Part shown: positions 1 through 10,970 of the stretch, piece after piece
Layout: each line of letters opens with the position of its first letter
Position numbering within the stretch: position 1 is the first letter of the stretch
DNA from: Chrysoperla carnea
Taxonomy: Eukaryota > Arthropoda > Insecta > Neuroptera > Chrysopidae
Assembly: GCF_905475395.1 (NCBI RefSeq)
Contig: NC_058339.1
Span: 9,494,001-9,558,000 of the forward strand
Reading direction: 5' to 3'
DNA: 64,000 nt
The notes under the pieces: model-generated
Database searches by the model: none
The model's input: the letters and a program-made list of their open reading frames with translations, nothing else
What the model was told of the DNA's origin: nothing
Translations under genes and position numbers: made by a program

Positions 1-240
1 ACTAAGAGTTCTGACTACAAAACCATTGTTCAACTAGCAGCATACGAAGCTTAAGGCTGTAAGATAAGCCTGAAGGTCCATTTTTCACACTCCCACATAG
101 AATATTTTCCTGAAAACCTGGGAGCTTACAGTGAAGAACAGGGGGAGCGGTTTCATCAGGATGTCCGCGATATCGAGAGACGGTACCACGGAAGATGGGA
201 TGTCACTCTGCTTGCAGGCTACTGTATAATTTTTAATAAA
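1..240 (+). pseudogene. Decayed C-terminal fragment of a multicopy arthropod protein (probably transposon-associated)
   Basis: Frame 1 reads through to about base 240 with a single in-frame TAA near base 52. The peptide contains the segments SLKVHFSHSH, EEQGERFHQD and ERRYHGRWD, followed by an aromatic tail. I associate this pattern (a histidine-rich HFxHSH, then EEQGERFHQD and RYxGxW) with a family of uncharacterised proteins present in many near-identical copies in arthropod genomes, usually near mobile elements. It has no start codon, runs in from the left edge, carries a stop and is followed by AT-rich non-coding sequence, so it is a relic here. The family resemblance is from memory; the stop codon and the frame are seen directly. 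Confidence 0.55.
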
Positions 241-499
241 CGAGTGCTTTTACCAATTTTTTGTGTTTGAATTTTTAAAAAAACCTTACGTGATAGAAAA
301 AAAATGGCCATCACTACTGAAATCAGCGCATTCTAAAATATATAATTTAGTAAAAATATCTCATGCAGCTGACAAAAAAATTTTGTTTGCAGACCTGTGT
401 TATCAATGTAATGTGTAATTATTTTAATTAAGAAACAATAAATTTTATTGTTTACGGGTGCCCGGTCATGGGAAATAAGTGTATATGTACGCATCTATC

Positions 500-665
500 A
501 ACCACAGCAAAAATCGAAGAGAAATACTGGGATGAAATGAACATAATGTGCTCAGGGCCGTAAAAAGTAAGTTTGAGTTCGAAAACGATGAACATATATC
601 AATTAAGTCATGGTTCCGTAGGATCCATCTTTTAAACCGTACAAACATACATTTTGAAACTTTTC
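500..665 (+). repeat. Interspersed repeat, copy 1 (related to 2925-3055)
   Basis: The words 'cgtaaaaagt', 'gagttc', 'gatgaacatatat', 'tccgtagga' and 'ccatctt...aaacc' occur in the same order and spacing as at 2925-3055. The two copies are diverged and in the same orientation. No coding potential is visible. Confidence 0.55.
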
Positions 666-815
666 AAAAACCGTACATAAGAGCACCGATAATCAACACT
701 GTTTTTACAGGGTATTTCAACAGTAAACTCGGTCAGTTGTTTAAGTGTAATTTCCTATATGTATGTTAGAATGTTTGAGAATTACAATGAAAACAAAACA
801 TGTTGTTAAAAACTT

Positions 816-821
816 TTTATT
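816..821 (-). terminator. Candidate poly(A) signal of the 913-2133 gene
   Basis: TTTATT on the plus strand reads AATAAA on the minus strand, about 92 bases after the stop codon of the serine-rich gene. Confidence 0.4.
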
Positions 822-912
822 TTCCCAAAATATTACAGAATTATTTTTTGTTTTTTCAAAATAAATTAAATTTGTTCTTATATTTCTGTAAGTTTCCTTT
901 AAAGTGTAGGCT

Positions 913-2133
913 TCATTTGTCATCAAACGAAGACCAATCAGATCGATGTGATTGGCATCCAGACGGCGAATCCTCTTGTGGCATTATAATATCCCTTCTT
1001 TGATTTAAAACTTTTTTCAAAATCTCAGCAATATTTAATGGATCAGTTGATTGAATTTCTACTTCAACACAATCTTCATTTAATAATGGTTTTAATGACA
1101 ATTTCTTATTTTGTAATTCTTCCGATGTAATATTTGTAACATTTGATAATTCTGGTTCACTTTTACTTCGTATAATTTTTTCATTTAATGGTAACGGCGG
1201 TGGCTGTGGAATTGATTGTTCTATATTTTTTGTTAATTTTAATAAATTACGTTCGTTAGCATCTTTATTTGTACACGGCAACGATGATCGTCTAATTGCA
1301 CTTGATAAAATTTCAGATAAGCGTCGAGCACATGATGCTGCTTCTATTGCATCTGCTGTCGACATAATTACTTTTTGAAGTTGTGGTGATTTTTTTTCTG
1401 CAACTTTCTTTTGGCTAGAACTATCTAAATAACTTGATCTACGAGAACTTACACAACTCCTTGGATCGTCAATAGGTAATGACGGTATAATATCGGTACA
1501 AACTGATTTTAAATTTAACGTATTATTGTACTTTTTCCAAAAATTATTCCATTCACCACTTGAATCATAATCTTCCAAATTTTTTGATGTACTACCATGA
1601 TCACTTTTCACACTATATTCATCTGTTGTCCAACTATTACATGTTGAACTACGGGTTAGATTATTTTCAGGATTATCCATAGGTGTCATCGCTGGGGATG
1701 ATTCAATTGAACTACACTCTTTCGAAGTACATGCATCACTTTGTTCCGATTCAACAATATCACTTGAATCTGATTCTCTACGACTAAAGTACGTTGAAGT
1801 ACGATTTGATGAACTTGTTTCTCCAATTGGTTTGTATGGATTTGTAAAACTATCAATTTCTTCAGTGCGCAGAGTGAATCCTAAGTCAAGTGTTGTGTTT
1901 TCTGCTAAAAGTTTTGCTGCACCACCTCCCGTACCAGGTACAAGACTTAATGTTCGTAATGTTCGACCTTTAGCACGATGTATTATTGTACGGGTTCTTC
2001 GTAACGGCACTGATTCACCATATAATGTTAAATTTAATTCTTCATTGTCCGCTCTTGAAGATGTATCTGTTGATGCACTACTTGTTCGCGAAGATGTTCG
2101 TGAATATATATCAGATTTTTCGAACCAAGACAT
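913..2133 (-). CDS. Serine-rich, probably disordered protein, unrecognised
   Basis: An intronless reading frame of 406 codons from ATG at 2133 to TGA at 913. The frame is open further upstream only from a TTG at 2172, so the ATG starting MSWFEKSDIY is the better start. The first half is very rich in Ser, Thr, Asp and Glu (for example SRTSSRTSSASTDTSS). Residues about 45-75 are basic and hydrophobic (RRTRTIIHRAKGRTLRTLSLV), followed by a glycine/alanine patch. A helix-like ADAIEAASCARRLSEIL lies about two thirds along, then a proline run PQPPPLPL. No catalytic domain, signal peptide or membrane segment is visible. The length, the biased but non-repetitive composition and a nearby AATAAA favour a real gene over chance in this AT-rich DNA. 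It might be one exon of a larger gene. Function unknown. Confidence 0.72.
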   Translation of the reverse strand: MSWFEKSDIYSRTSSRTSSASTDTSSRADNEELNLTLYGESVPLRRTRTIIHRAKGRTLRTLSLVPGTGGGAAKLLAENTTLDLGFTLRTEEIDSFTNPYKPIGETSSSNRTSTYFSRRESDSSDIVESEQSDACTSKECSSIESSPAMTPMDNPENNLTRSSTCNSWTTDEYSVKSDHGSTSKNLEDYDSSGEWNNFWKKYNNTLNLKSVCTDIIPSLPIDDPRSCVSSRRSSYLDSSSQKKVAEKKSPQLQKVIMSTADAIEAASCARRLSEILSSAIRRSSLPCTNKDANERNLLKLTKNIEQSIPQPPPLPLNEKIIRSKSEPELSNVTNITSEELQNKKLSLKPLLNEDCVEVEIQSTDPLNIAEILKKVLNQRRDIIMPQEDSPSGCQSHRSDWSSFDDK

Positions 2134-4080
2134 TTTTAATGAATATAAAGTTATCAATGAAACGATTAACAACTAAACTAATGACATACTAAACATGAAT
2201 TGTAGATAAACGAATCGAATGCAACAAAGTGCGATATTGAGGGGAGAATTCTATAACACTCGAATGGAGTATCTCCATGCCAACGATTAGTATAGTCCTT
2301 ATAAGTATATTAATATTAGTTTGAACTTAAATGAAATATTTTCTAATTCAATAACTTTTTAAATATAGATGGGTATATCGTATCTAATATATAAATTTAA
2401 TCAATATATAGACCTGTTTTACAAAATATCTGTTAAAGTTGTACGTAGGAAGAGTTATTAATAATCTGCATAAATAAACTGTCTGATATTTCATTAAATT
2501 TTTGATTTCTAACTTAATTTGTTCAATATTCTTAAAATTTTTAGTGATATTGAGAGAAAATCATTTAATTAATAAGATTTTGTGGTGAATTTTAGCATAT
2601 GAATCCTAATTCGATACAATTCGGTTCAAACTAATTCGTTCAATAAATTCGGCGTGAAGCAAATGGCTAATTCATTCTGGTAGTTTTAAAATTTTTTCAA
2701 ATAAACTTTCATTTGCGCATTTACCCAACTATAGTGTCATTTAGAAAAAGATAACACACTTTCTTTCTTGAATACCTGTAAATTTGTCTGTTTATTACAA
2801 CTGCTGTATTTTAAAACTAGCAGTTTCCCACCCGCTTGGCTAAGTATGTATATATGAAATATATCAAGGTATATATAAGTATAGTCCCAAGTTTTCTGTC
2901 AAAACGATAACTCAAAAAGTGATACCAAGCTGAAATTTTTATGGCGTGCTTAGGACGTAAAAAGTGCAGTTGAGTTCATAAATGAGCAACATATATAGGT
3001 CAATTGGTCTGTTGTCCGTAGGACCCATCTTGTAAACCCTTAGAAATAGAACAGAAGTTTACAGGTAAAAAATGTTCCTTATAAAAAGATAAACAACTTT
3101 TGTTTGAAACATTTAAAACTTTCGTTACTTATATGATAAAAAAGAAACGATTCCGTAGTATATAAAGGAAACAAGTTTTCTTTTGAAATGACCTTAAAAA
3201 TATAACTGTTAATAGAAAAAATCTATTAGCTATAAACTTTTAATAATCCGAACTAAGAAAAGGAGATAATAAATATTTAATTTCCATTCAATAATAATTT
3301 ATATTTGCGCTATTGATTCATTTACAGAGGTCACAGATGAGTTTTTTTTGATTTTTTAATGAGAAACATACAGGCATTCATTAGATACAGGACCCATAAA
3401 AAAGATAGGCTAGAATAATCCTTTTTAGATTCAATATTGGAACAAAGCAAAATTATGAAATGGCAAAATCTTTAATTCTAATTTATTTAACTTAAAAATT
3501 AGGTATCAGATCGAAATTTGATCAAGAGCTTTTTTGCTCGTCTTTATAAGCTTATTCAAGAAGTGAAGCGTTCTTCAGTCAGTTATATAACATTCTGTAT
3601 ATACAGCCCTTATTTTAAAATTTTCAAAATAATAACTGAACATATTATATTGAAAATTCACAAATGCGAAATAAAATGGAATTTTAGATTTCGTTACTCT
3701 ACATTTTTGTTTTGATCTGTATAGAATTCAAAAACGAAAAACCAGCCCATATTTTTCTGCACCATCCTGTACATATGTTTATATGCCTCCATCGAATATA
3801 ATCAATCATGTTCATCATTAGTATATATATAATCAATATTATAATTTATTAATTATTTAATCTCAATTTTAAAATATCGAAATATTTCGTCATTAATATT
3901 ATACTTTATATGGTTCTTTTTTATACATTTTTAATTCTAGACGTTTTTTTTTTTTTTATTTTTCTTTTATATACGAATTAATTCGAAATTTCTATTATTA
4001 TATAATAAACAAAAACATGATAATTAATAATAATATTGTGCTTTTTTATATATGAATCGATTTTTTTTTTTTTTAATGAT
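2134..4080. other. Intergenic sequence upstream of the serine-rich gene
   Basis: AT-rich with no convincing coding region. It holds one copy of an interspersed repeat (2925-3055) and, at about 2812-2850, a fragment 'tagcagtttcccacccgctt' resembling an insect retroelement 3' piece. Runs of T occur at 3940-3980 and 4060-4075. Confidence 0.5.
2925..3055 (+). repeat. Interspersed repeat, copy 2 (related to 500-665)
   Basis: Shares ordered words with 500-665 ('ggacgtaaaaagt', 'gagttcataaatgagcaaca', 'gtccgtaggacccatctt', 'aaccc'). This copy looks less decayed than copy 1. Two copies 2.4 kb apart in the same orientation suggest a dispersed or locally duplicated element. Confidence 0.6.
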
Positions 4081-4824
4081 TTTAAGAAAACGTTCATTTA
4101 GCCCATAAAAATAAGACAATTAAACCAGGTGTTCTGCTTAAAAAATCCAAGTAAAGTTTTTTCAACGGTATTATCTTTATTTGGATGCAAAAAATGACCT
4201 ATGAAAAGTTTATTTCAAAATTATGTACGCTAAAAAAATTATTCAAGGTCAAAGGTTAAGAAAATAGATTTTTTTCAAATATCTTGTAAACGATTAAGTT
4301 TATAGCAGTTTTAGCTATTATAGAATTTGTTCGTTAGTTAATTTTACATAAAATAAGGTTCTGTACAAAATATCCGTAGGAGTAATAGTTCTCAAAATAT
4401 TTGGCTGAATTAAATGCAATAATGTTAGTTTTTTATGAGAATCAACTTTCTACTTTAAAGTATATTATTCTATCTCATACCGTTAAGGATCTAAATTAGC
4501 GATTAAAGAAACTAGGTTCTAACTGATGTCAGAACATGATGCCCATTATCAAACTCAGCAACTTTTTTTGTAGACTAACTCACGTACAAATTTTATAATA
4601 ATTAAAACTCCCCTGAACTAAATACTTTACGATATATTTGAAAAAATCCGATTTTCGCGACATTTGACCTTGAATAATATCTATTAGAGTACATGATTTT
4701 GCAATATACTTTTTATAGGTCATTTCTTGCATCCGAATAAAGAAAATCTAGGTGAAAAAACTTCACTTGGATTTTTTAAGCAAAAAACCTTTATTTTCCT
4801 GGGCTATTTAAGAAAACGTTCATT
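4081..4824. mobile_element. Foldback element with an 18-bp flanking direct repeat
   Basis: The identical 18-mer tttaagaaaacgttcatt lies at 4081-4098 and 4807-4824. The 708 bp between them (4099-4806) begins tagcccataaaaataa and ends with the inverse of tagcccaggaaaataa. Inverted similarity continues inward for roughly 200 bp: 'tccaagtaaagttttttc', 'atgacctatgaaaagt' and 'attattcaaggtcaaa' on the left match 'gaaaaaacttcacttgga', 'actttttataggtcat' and 'tttgaccttgaataat' on the right. There is no ORF inside. The structure is that of a long-TIR/foldback transposon. An 18-bp duplication is longer than the 2-10 bp usual for DNA transposons. Confidence 0.8.
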
Positions 4825-6330
4825 AAACATCGTGTAAATATTCTTGTGATAATATTTTACAATAATGGGTCAGAAAATGTAGATATATTTTTTTTAATGT
4901 TTTGTTTCTTAACGAGAAGGCACCGCTGAAAGAAGACAAGGAATTATTTATTTAAGAAAGAGTGCAACAGCCATTTATATTTTTTTTATATGTATTAAAA
5001 TTTACAACAATCAGTTTCCTTTTTTTTTTTTTTAATATTTGTTTGATTAATTCCCATTTTGTTGTTTTAAATGTTAATAATATTTTTGTATAAATGAATA
5101 CTTCAATCAATATATCGCTGACAAATATTAAAAATGAAAATAAATCAAAAACACATCTAATGCATTTGTACAATATGTATAAAATTAATTCGAATTTTAT
5201 TAAGTTTTTATTCGAGTTTATCATTGTTTAAAAAACCAAAAACAAAAGAAATTATAACTCGAGATTACACAAAAGTATTTATTCCGAGTGTTGCTATTTA
5301 TGTAATCAAGGGTTGATTTAAGACGAAGTAAGTAAGTAAAGTATTTTGTGAAATGAAAATCTTTCATTGACTGTAAAATTTACGAGCTAGGCTTCAATCA
5401 TCATACGAGAATTTAATTTAACGTTCGTTTTACGATATTTTGAAAATAGAGCCGGCCACATGACAACGTATGTATTATTAAAGTTATTTCGGGATTAAAA
5501 CCAGATTTACATCCAAATAATTACAAAACGTTTTGAACCAAGACAAGGATTCAACACCGTTGTGAGCAAAACAGAGCTATCGTCATAGGTGGCAAATTTA
5601 GTAACTTCATACAATAAGATTTGTTAAAATACTATATGCAATGTATATTACATAAATGATATAACTAATACCTAATTAAAAAAACAGCAAATTTTGTTTT
5701 ATGCAATACTATAGCATGATACCCATCCGCTTTGCTGGGAAATTACTATTTTAAAAGCAAAGACCACTGCATTTTAGCCTTCGTATTAAAATCCTATTTT
5801 TTTTGTAGATTCGTCAGTCGTTAATTTAAACAAAAACATTTTTGCTTACTTCGTCTTTTTATTTTTGGATAATTCAAAAAAGTAAAAGTTTAAGTGGATT
5901 TGTATATTGCTTAAATATTGCTATAAAAATGAAAATATATTTTTATGTACAGCTGAAACTCATAGGGTCGTACACATCGAATATGCAAAAATTATTATTG
6001 ATACACAAACAGAAAGTGATTCAAATGTAACAAATGGTACAAATAGTTTTTGGAAGTAATGAAAGAATAAGAAAAATAAATATATTTATATAATATGTTC
6101 TATTCTAGTTAGGCTTCCATTCTAAACAACTACTAAGTAATAACATAAGAAATTCCGGCCATATTTTTAATTCCAAAGATTCCGCACCCTATTCTAATTA
6201 AGAAGATGTGTTACCCAAAAATGTTGATATTATTCGTAATTAATTTTGACTTATTTAGGCTTCAAACCCTTCATAGACATGTAAATAAAATCAGTAAATT
6301 AGGTACTGAACCCTAAAAAGTTTGAAATCA
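4825..6330. other. Intergenic sequence
   Basis: AT-rich with no supported gene. At 5717-5750 there is a short 'acccatccgctttgctggga' motif like that at about 2815, a fragment of a common insect retroelement family. Open frames here are AT-run products with no recognisable protein features. Confidence 0.4.
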
Positions 6331-6434
6331 TAGAGTTCATTCTAACCAATGTGGCACCGAGCAAGAGAGAATGTATGATACTCATATCTATACTCTCTCC
6401 TGTTCGATACCACTTTGGTTTTGAACGAACTCTA
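6331..6434. mobile_element. Near-perfect 104-bp palindromic MITE
   Basis: Starts tagagttcattctaacc and ends ggttttgaacgaactcta. The two halves pair almost throughout ('ggcaccgagcaagagagaat' against 'tctctcctgttcgataccac'). The TA at each end could be a TA target duplication, as in Tc1/mariner-type MITEs. Confidence 0.6.
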
Positions 6435-9400
6435 CATATTTTTTAAAATCCACCTAAATTTAAGCAATAAAATAATAAAATAATTTATTGAAATTTTTGT
6501 GTATGTTTAATCTTCTCGTCACATTTATTTAAAATAATTTCAAAAATACTTTTGAAATTATATATCATCCGACCACAATATTTTTTGTAATAATTAATTT
6601 AGTTGATTTTTTAAATTTGGGATTGAATCGAAATTATCGTACAAATATTTTTATACACATTTTTTTAAATTAATTAGGAATATATTTTTCATAATAATTG
6701 ACAGCTAAATTATAACTGATTGGCAAAAAATTATTGCTTACATTAATAAAAATTATAAAATATAAATGAAAAAAGTTTTATTTATTGCGTGGTTTTTTGT
6801 CCAATCAGTATATTTTATTGATCAAATCCCAAATTTCATAAAAATAATAATTGTTTTATCTAATAAAAATTATATGTACAAGTTTTTAAAAATTTTTGTT
6901 TGAAACTTTTAGCTACTTTTATAAAAGAGAAATGAAATTTTATGGAATTTCTCTTTTAATATGAACTAGAATAAATTTTTGCAAGGTTTTTCTTTTAGAT
7001 AGTAGCCATCATAATTGAGCTTCACGGAATACTGTAAATGGATTACTATATTAACTATAATCATCTCGTATTATCATGAAAGAGTATTTAAGAACATTTG
7101 GCATTAAATTAAACTTGAAAAAAGCAATCATAAAAACAAAAATTCTAACAATTTATGATTAAGTTTTCTAATTTTGCACAAATTGTGTTGAATACTTTTC
7201 AAGTAACTAAATTTGTATAAAAAAACTATAATTTTTGAAATGTCTTTTTTCAAAAAGGATATGTAATAATTGAATAATAATTGAAAATCATTTACCATTT
7301 TTTAAGTAAAAATCGTTGAAAAATTTGTAGATGATAGTTCGTTGATTTCAATATTTTCCATAACATTTTTTACAATGATATTTTTTACAAAATTGATTAA
7401 TAGTTCTGGCAGATTGTTTTTCGGAGTGCTTCTTAATAGTTAAAAGAAAATGAAATGACATTTATTCGAAAAATTTTCTTTATTCTACCTTGGTTTTATC
7501 ATTCTTAGTATATTTAGTCTCTTAGTTCAATTAATGCCCATTTGAAACATTTTAGACCTTGTAAAATAACGAAAGGGTCCTCTATGGACAGCTTTTGGCT
7601 CAAAACGGGGAGAGGGGTCAAAAAAGGCATTTTTGGTCTAAAAAATTCATAAATTTATCAGAATTTGATATAACACATACTCAGCCAACAAAATATATAG
7701 GTATGGTTAGTTCTAGGGGCGGGGGGAAGTTACTCTTATATGTACCCCTCGGTATGTCCATTGAACCCTCTAAGAATATTAATTCTCCTTTAACTTCTCA
7801 ATCTAGTAAACTTTCTGTAAGCTTTCGGCGAAAATCCGCTTTGTTTTTCAAATGCTTATATTTCAAAAACAGCGAGGTTAGGTAAAAAATGTTAAGCATG
7901 AAAAAATGCTTAGAATTGTCCAAAATATAAAATTTTTTAGTTTTTATAAATGTTCTATCCCAATTTATGGGAGTAAAGTTAATCGAAAATTCTTAAGAAT
8001 ATGATTTTGTTGAGTAGATTCAGTACATTTCCCGCCAGCTCCCATTAAAATATACTGGCATCGATTACTACTATATACTGCATTATTTACGTATTTAAAT
8101 GAATTGTTATCCTTTAAATTTTTTCTATCATTAAAAAAACACCCCAAATTTTCTTTTGCTTAGTAATTATTTATCATAACAAGTTTTGCCAGAGCTAAAA
8201 TCAAATATATTTACAAAAGAAGTTATTTGTTCGTAACTGATGGTTACTTCATGAATTATGCCTTTTTAAAAATATAATTTAAAGTAGTTTAAATATTTAA
8301 TACTAAAATCATACAAGTCTAGATTTTTTTGAACAATTTAAGTTTACGTATTGATTACTTGATATATCTGTTTTTATGGACACAGAGATTCAAGCAACAA
8401 AATAAGCCAATACAAACGCAACTCTTCACTATATAGTTTCCAAAAATGCATTATGGGTACAAAGGGTTTTTCTAAATCAGATCATACTTGACACAAACAA
8501 TTTAAGTAATGTTTAAATATAGTTTTCTGTATAAACACACATAAATATATATATGCTAGAGCTCTATTTTTTTGTTAGCTCTATGAAATATAGTAGTTTA
8601 AGTACCGAAAGCATTTTTGATTATACTAATTTTCTTGAATTAAGTATCTTATTGCTGAACTTGTAAAAAAATTTCTTACTTAAACGTATGTGTTTTGTAA
8701 GATATTTTTATAATTTTGCATCGATCTGTTTCAAGTTCATCATCTTTGCCTTTGGGCATATGCTCGTCGTTATTTCCATGGAGACTAGCGAAAGAACCTG
8801 AACTTTGTGTCAAAATATAACTGTCGCAAATAATGATGTCAGTAGTGTTCCTTTGTATCGGGATAGTGGAGAGAGTATAAAGCGCGATTTTGATTATAAA
8901 AATATGACGCATTTATGAAGTATTTCTTTCTTTCGGGTTATATTTATTCAATTCAAAATAAAATTGGTTACTTGCTTACCTCACTCCTATTTACTATGGT
9001 CTATTTACTTCGGTGCAAAAAGAAAACTAGCGACGCTAGTGGTAGAAAAAGTAACTATAAGTTCTACGATTAAGTTGATAAATTTTGTTAATTTTCACGC
9101 TTGAGTTCAGTCTCCTTCTCTAGTCTCCATAGTTATTTCATTACTAGGGCATATATTTTTAAGGATAATCGTAGATTTTTTTCGTATTACACCAATTCAA
9201 TTAAATTGAGCAAGCACTGATGCCTTACTTAATCTTACTTTTTTACGTTCACAAAATTGGATCCTTTACGGACGATTTTTAAAAAATTTTTAAATTATAA
9301 AAATATCCTTTAAACGTTATACTGTCTTCAAAACTGTTAAAACACTTGAATATATTTGCTTATAAATTTTTCTAGAGAAACTAAAAGTTATTGTACCAAT

Positions 9401-9860
9401 TTGTATAGCCTCATTCGATTATATTAATTAATTCCTTAAATTAAAGCTATTGAATTTTAATTAAAAATTTAACAAGAATCATTGTCAATATTCAATTAAT
9501 TTTTTAAAGAATAAAAATTTTAAATATTGTTTTTTTTTTCAAATGTTGGTTGTTTAAATTCAGCTTCACATTTTTTCATAAGAAGTAAATTGATAATTTT
9601 TAGTTTTTGTATAAAAAAATATTTTACATTGAACATCAAAACTTGTATTTTATTCATTTGGTATAATTTGTAGATTGATTATTAAAATTAAAATCATGTT
9701 TTATTGAAATTTTATCTTTTAACTGATTAATTGGTTTTGTAAACGTAGAAAGACCTTTAATAATAAGATATTCTAATAGAAATAAGACTAATGTTATAAA
9801 AATTACTTTGATAACGATCAGTTCCATTATCTTGAGTAAACATCTTAATCCGCTCTCTAG
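6435..9860. other. Intergenic sequence
   Basis: AT-rich. A 96-codon open frame near 7595-7885 sits in slightly GC-richer DNA but shows no domain, and I do not call it a gene. No RNA gene or complete mobile element was recognised. Confidence 0.4.
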
Positions 9861-10212
9861 TTATTGGGATCTGACAAAAGGAGGCATGAAACTAATTTCA
9901 AGTTACAGCTTTAGTGTTGAGCATTGAAAAGTTTGGAGTTTATTACTTTTTGCAAGTTCTGAGCACATCCTCATCACCCTCGATTTGATTTTTCCACATT
10001 TAATCACATGACCTGCTTTCAAAAGTCTTCCATATTCAGTAAAATTACGATTACTCGGTTTTGTTTGTCCCCAACAACAAATTTCATTAATATTAACCAT
10101 TCTCTTCTTGAAAAATTGCACAAAGTTTATGTATTGCTATGTTATTTTTAAAATTTGTCACTTTATGTCAGCTATGTTTTTTTAGCCCCGCCCATATGTC
10201 AGATCCCAATAA
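9861..10212. mobile_element. 352-bp unit with 16-bp terminal inverted repeats
   Basis: The 16-mer ttattgggatctgaca at 9861-9876 is perfectly inverted at 10197-10212. The interior holds a minus-strand small ORF (9903-10079). No clear flanking target duplication is visible (left flank ctctctag, right flank gcaattga). Confidence 0.65.
9903..10079 (-). CDS. Small unrecognised ORF inside the inverted-repeat unit
   Basis: Reads MVNINEICCWGQTKPSNRNF and ends with a cysteine- and lysine-containing tail (58 codons plus stop). An in-frame ATG upstream at 10121 would add 14 residues (MQFFKKRMVN...), giving 72 residues. A pair of adjacent cysteines, a TKPSNRNFTEYGRLLKAGH stretch and a later CGK give it an ordered look unlike the random AT-coded peptides around it. 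I cannot name the family. It may be a captured or decayed coding fragment carried by the surrounding element. Confidence 0.35.
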   Translation of the reverse strand, partial: CCWGQTKPSNRNFTEYGRLLKAGHVIKCGKIKSRVMRMCSELAKSNKLQTFQCSTLKL

Positions 10213-10860
10213 GCAATTGAAGTTTTGAAATTGACAAATTTTTTCCTCGGAAACGGCGAGGAAAGGGGGCTGTTAAAAGTATGAAAAAGTAGCACTTTTT
10301 ATGTAGTATTTATGATATTTTTTGAATTTGTATTCATAATAAGAATAATTCTGGTCTAGCTGTTTGTTTTTGAAAATTAAAGAACTGTCGCTGACAAATG
10401 AGGTCATTTTTCAAAAATTTATTATAGCGCCCTTTAGTAATTCATCAATAAATCATGATTTCAATTAATAATAAATTAAAATGATGATTATCACAAAAAA
10501 TATGTTTTCTATGTATTGTTATGTATTATATTTAATATTAATTAAAAACATAATTGGTAATTAATATTTTTTTTGTTACTATACAGTCAGTATACACTAA
10601 TAATACTCAACGTAAATATAAATTACTAAAATTTAATAGCATATAATTAATTAATAATAATAATAATAACATACTATAAAAATTGTCAACAACTGCAAAA
10701 AACAATACACATTTAAAACAATTAATTTTTACTTTTTAGTCATATTTAAATATGTTTTTCTTTTGGCGTAGTAATAATTTGTTTAATATCATTTTTGTAA
10801 TTCATTTTTCTCATTTTCTTAAGAAGTATATATCTGAAAATTAGTAATGAAAAGAGAACC
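10213..10860. other. Downstream flank of nwk
   Basis: AT-rich sequence with simple 'taataataataataa' runs near 10655. No gene seen. Confidence 0.45.
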
Positions 10861-10877
10861 TTTATTAATAGTTTATT
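10861..10877 (-). terminator. Two poly(A) signals of nwk
   Basis: TTTATT at 10861-10866 and 10872-10877 read AATAAA on the minus strand, about 95-110 bases after the nwk stop codon. Confidence 0.6.
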
Positions 10878-10970
10878 TCTTAAAAAGTTATTTCTCCTTG
10901 TTAGTTCGCAAAATGTACTTAGGAGTATTTGATTTTAAGGTTCCCTTTTAAATAAAAATTTAAACTAATT

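Noticed and set aside
2134-2172. TTG-initiated extension of the serine-rich gene
   Set aside because: Non-AUG initiation is unlikely here, and the next codon set begins with a standard ATG at 2133.
7595-7885. 96-codon ORF
   Set aside because: No domain, no splice context and no similar frame elsewhere in the window. Treated as chance.
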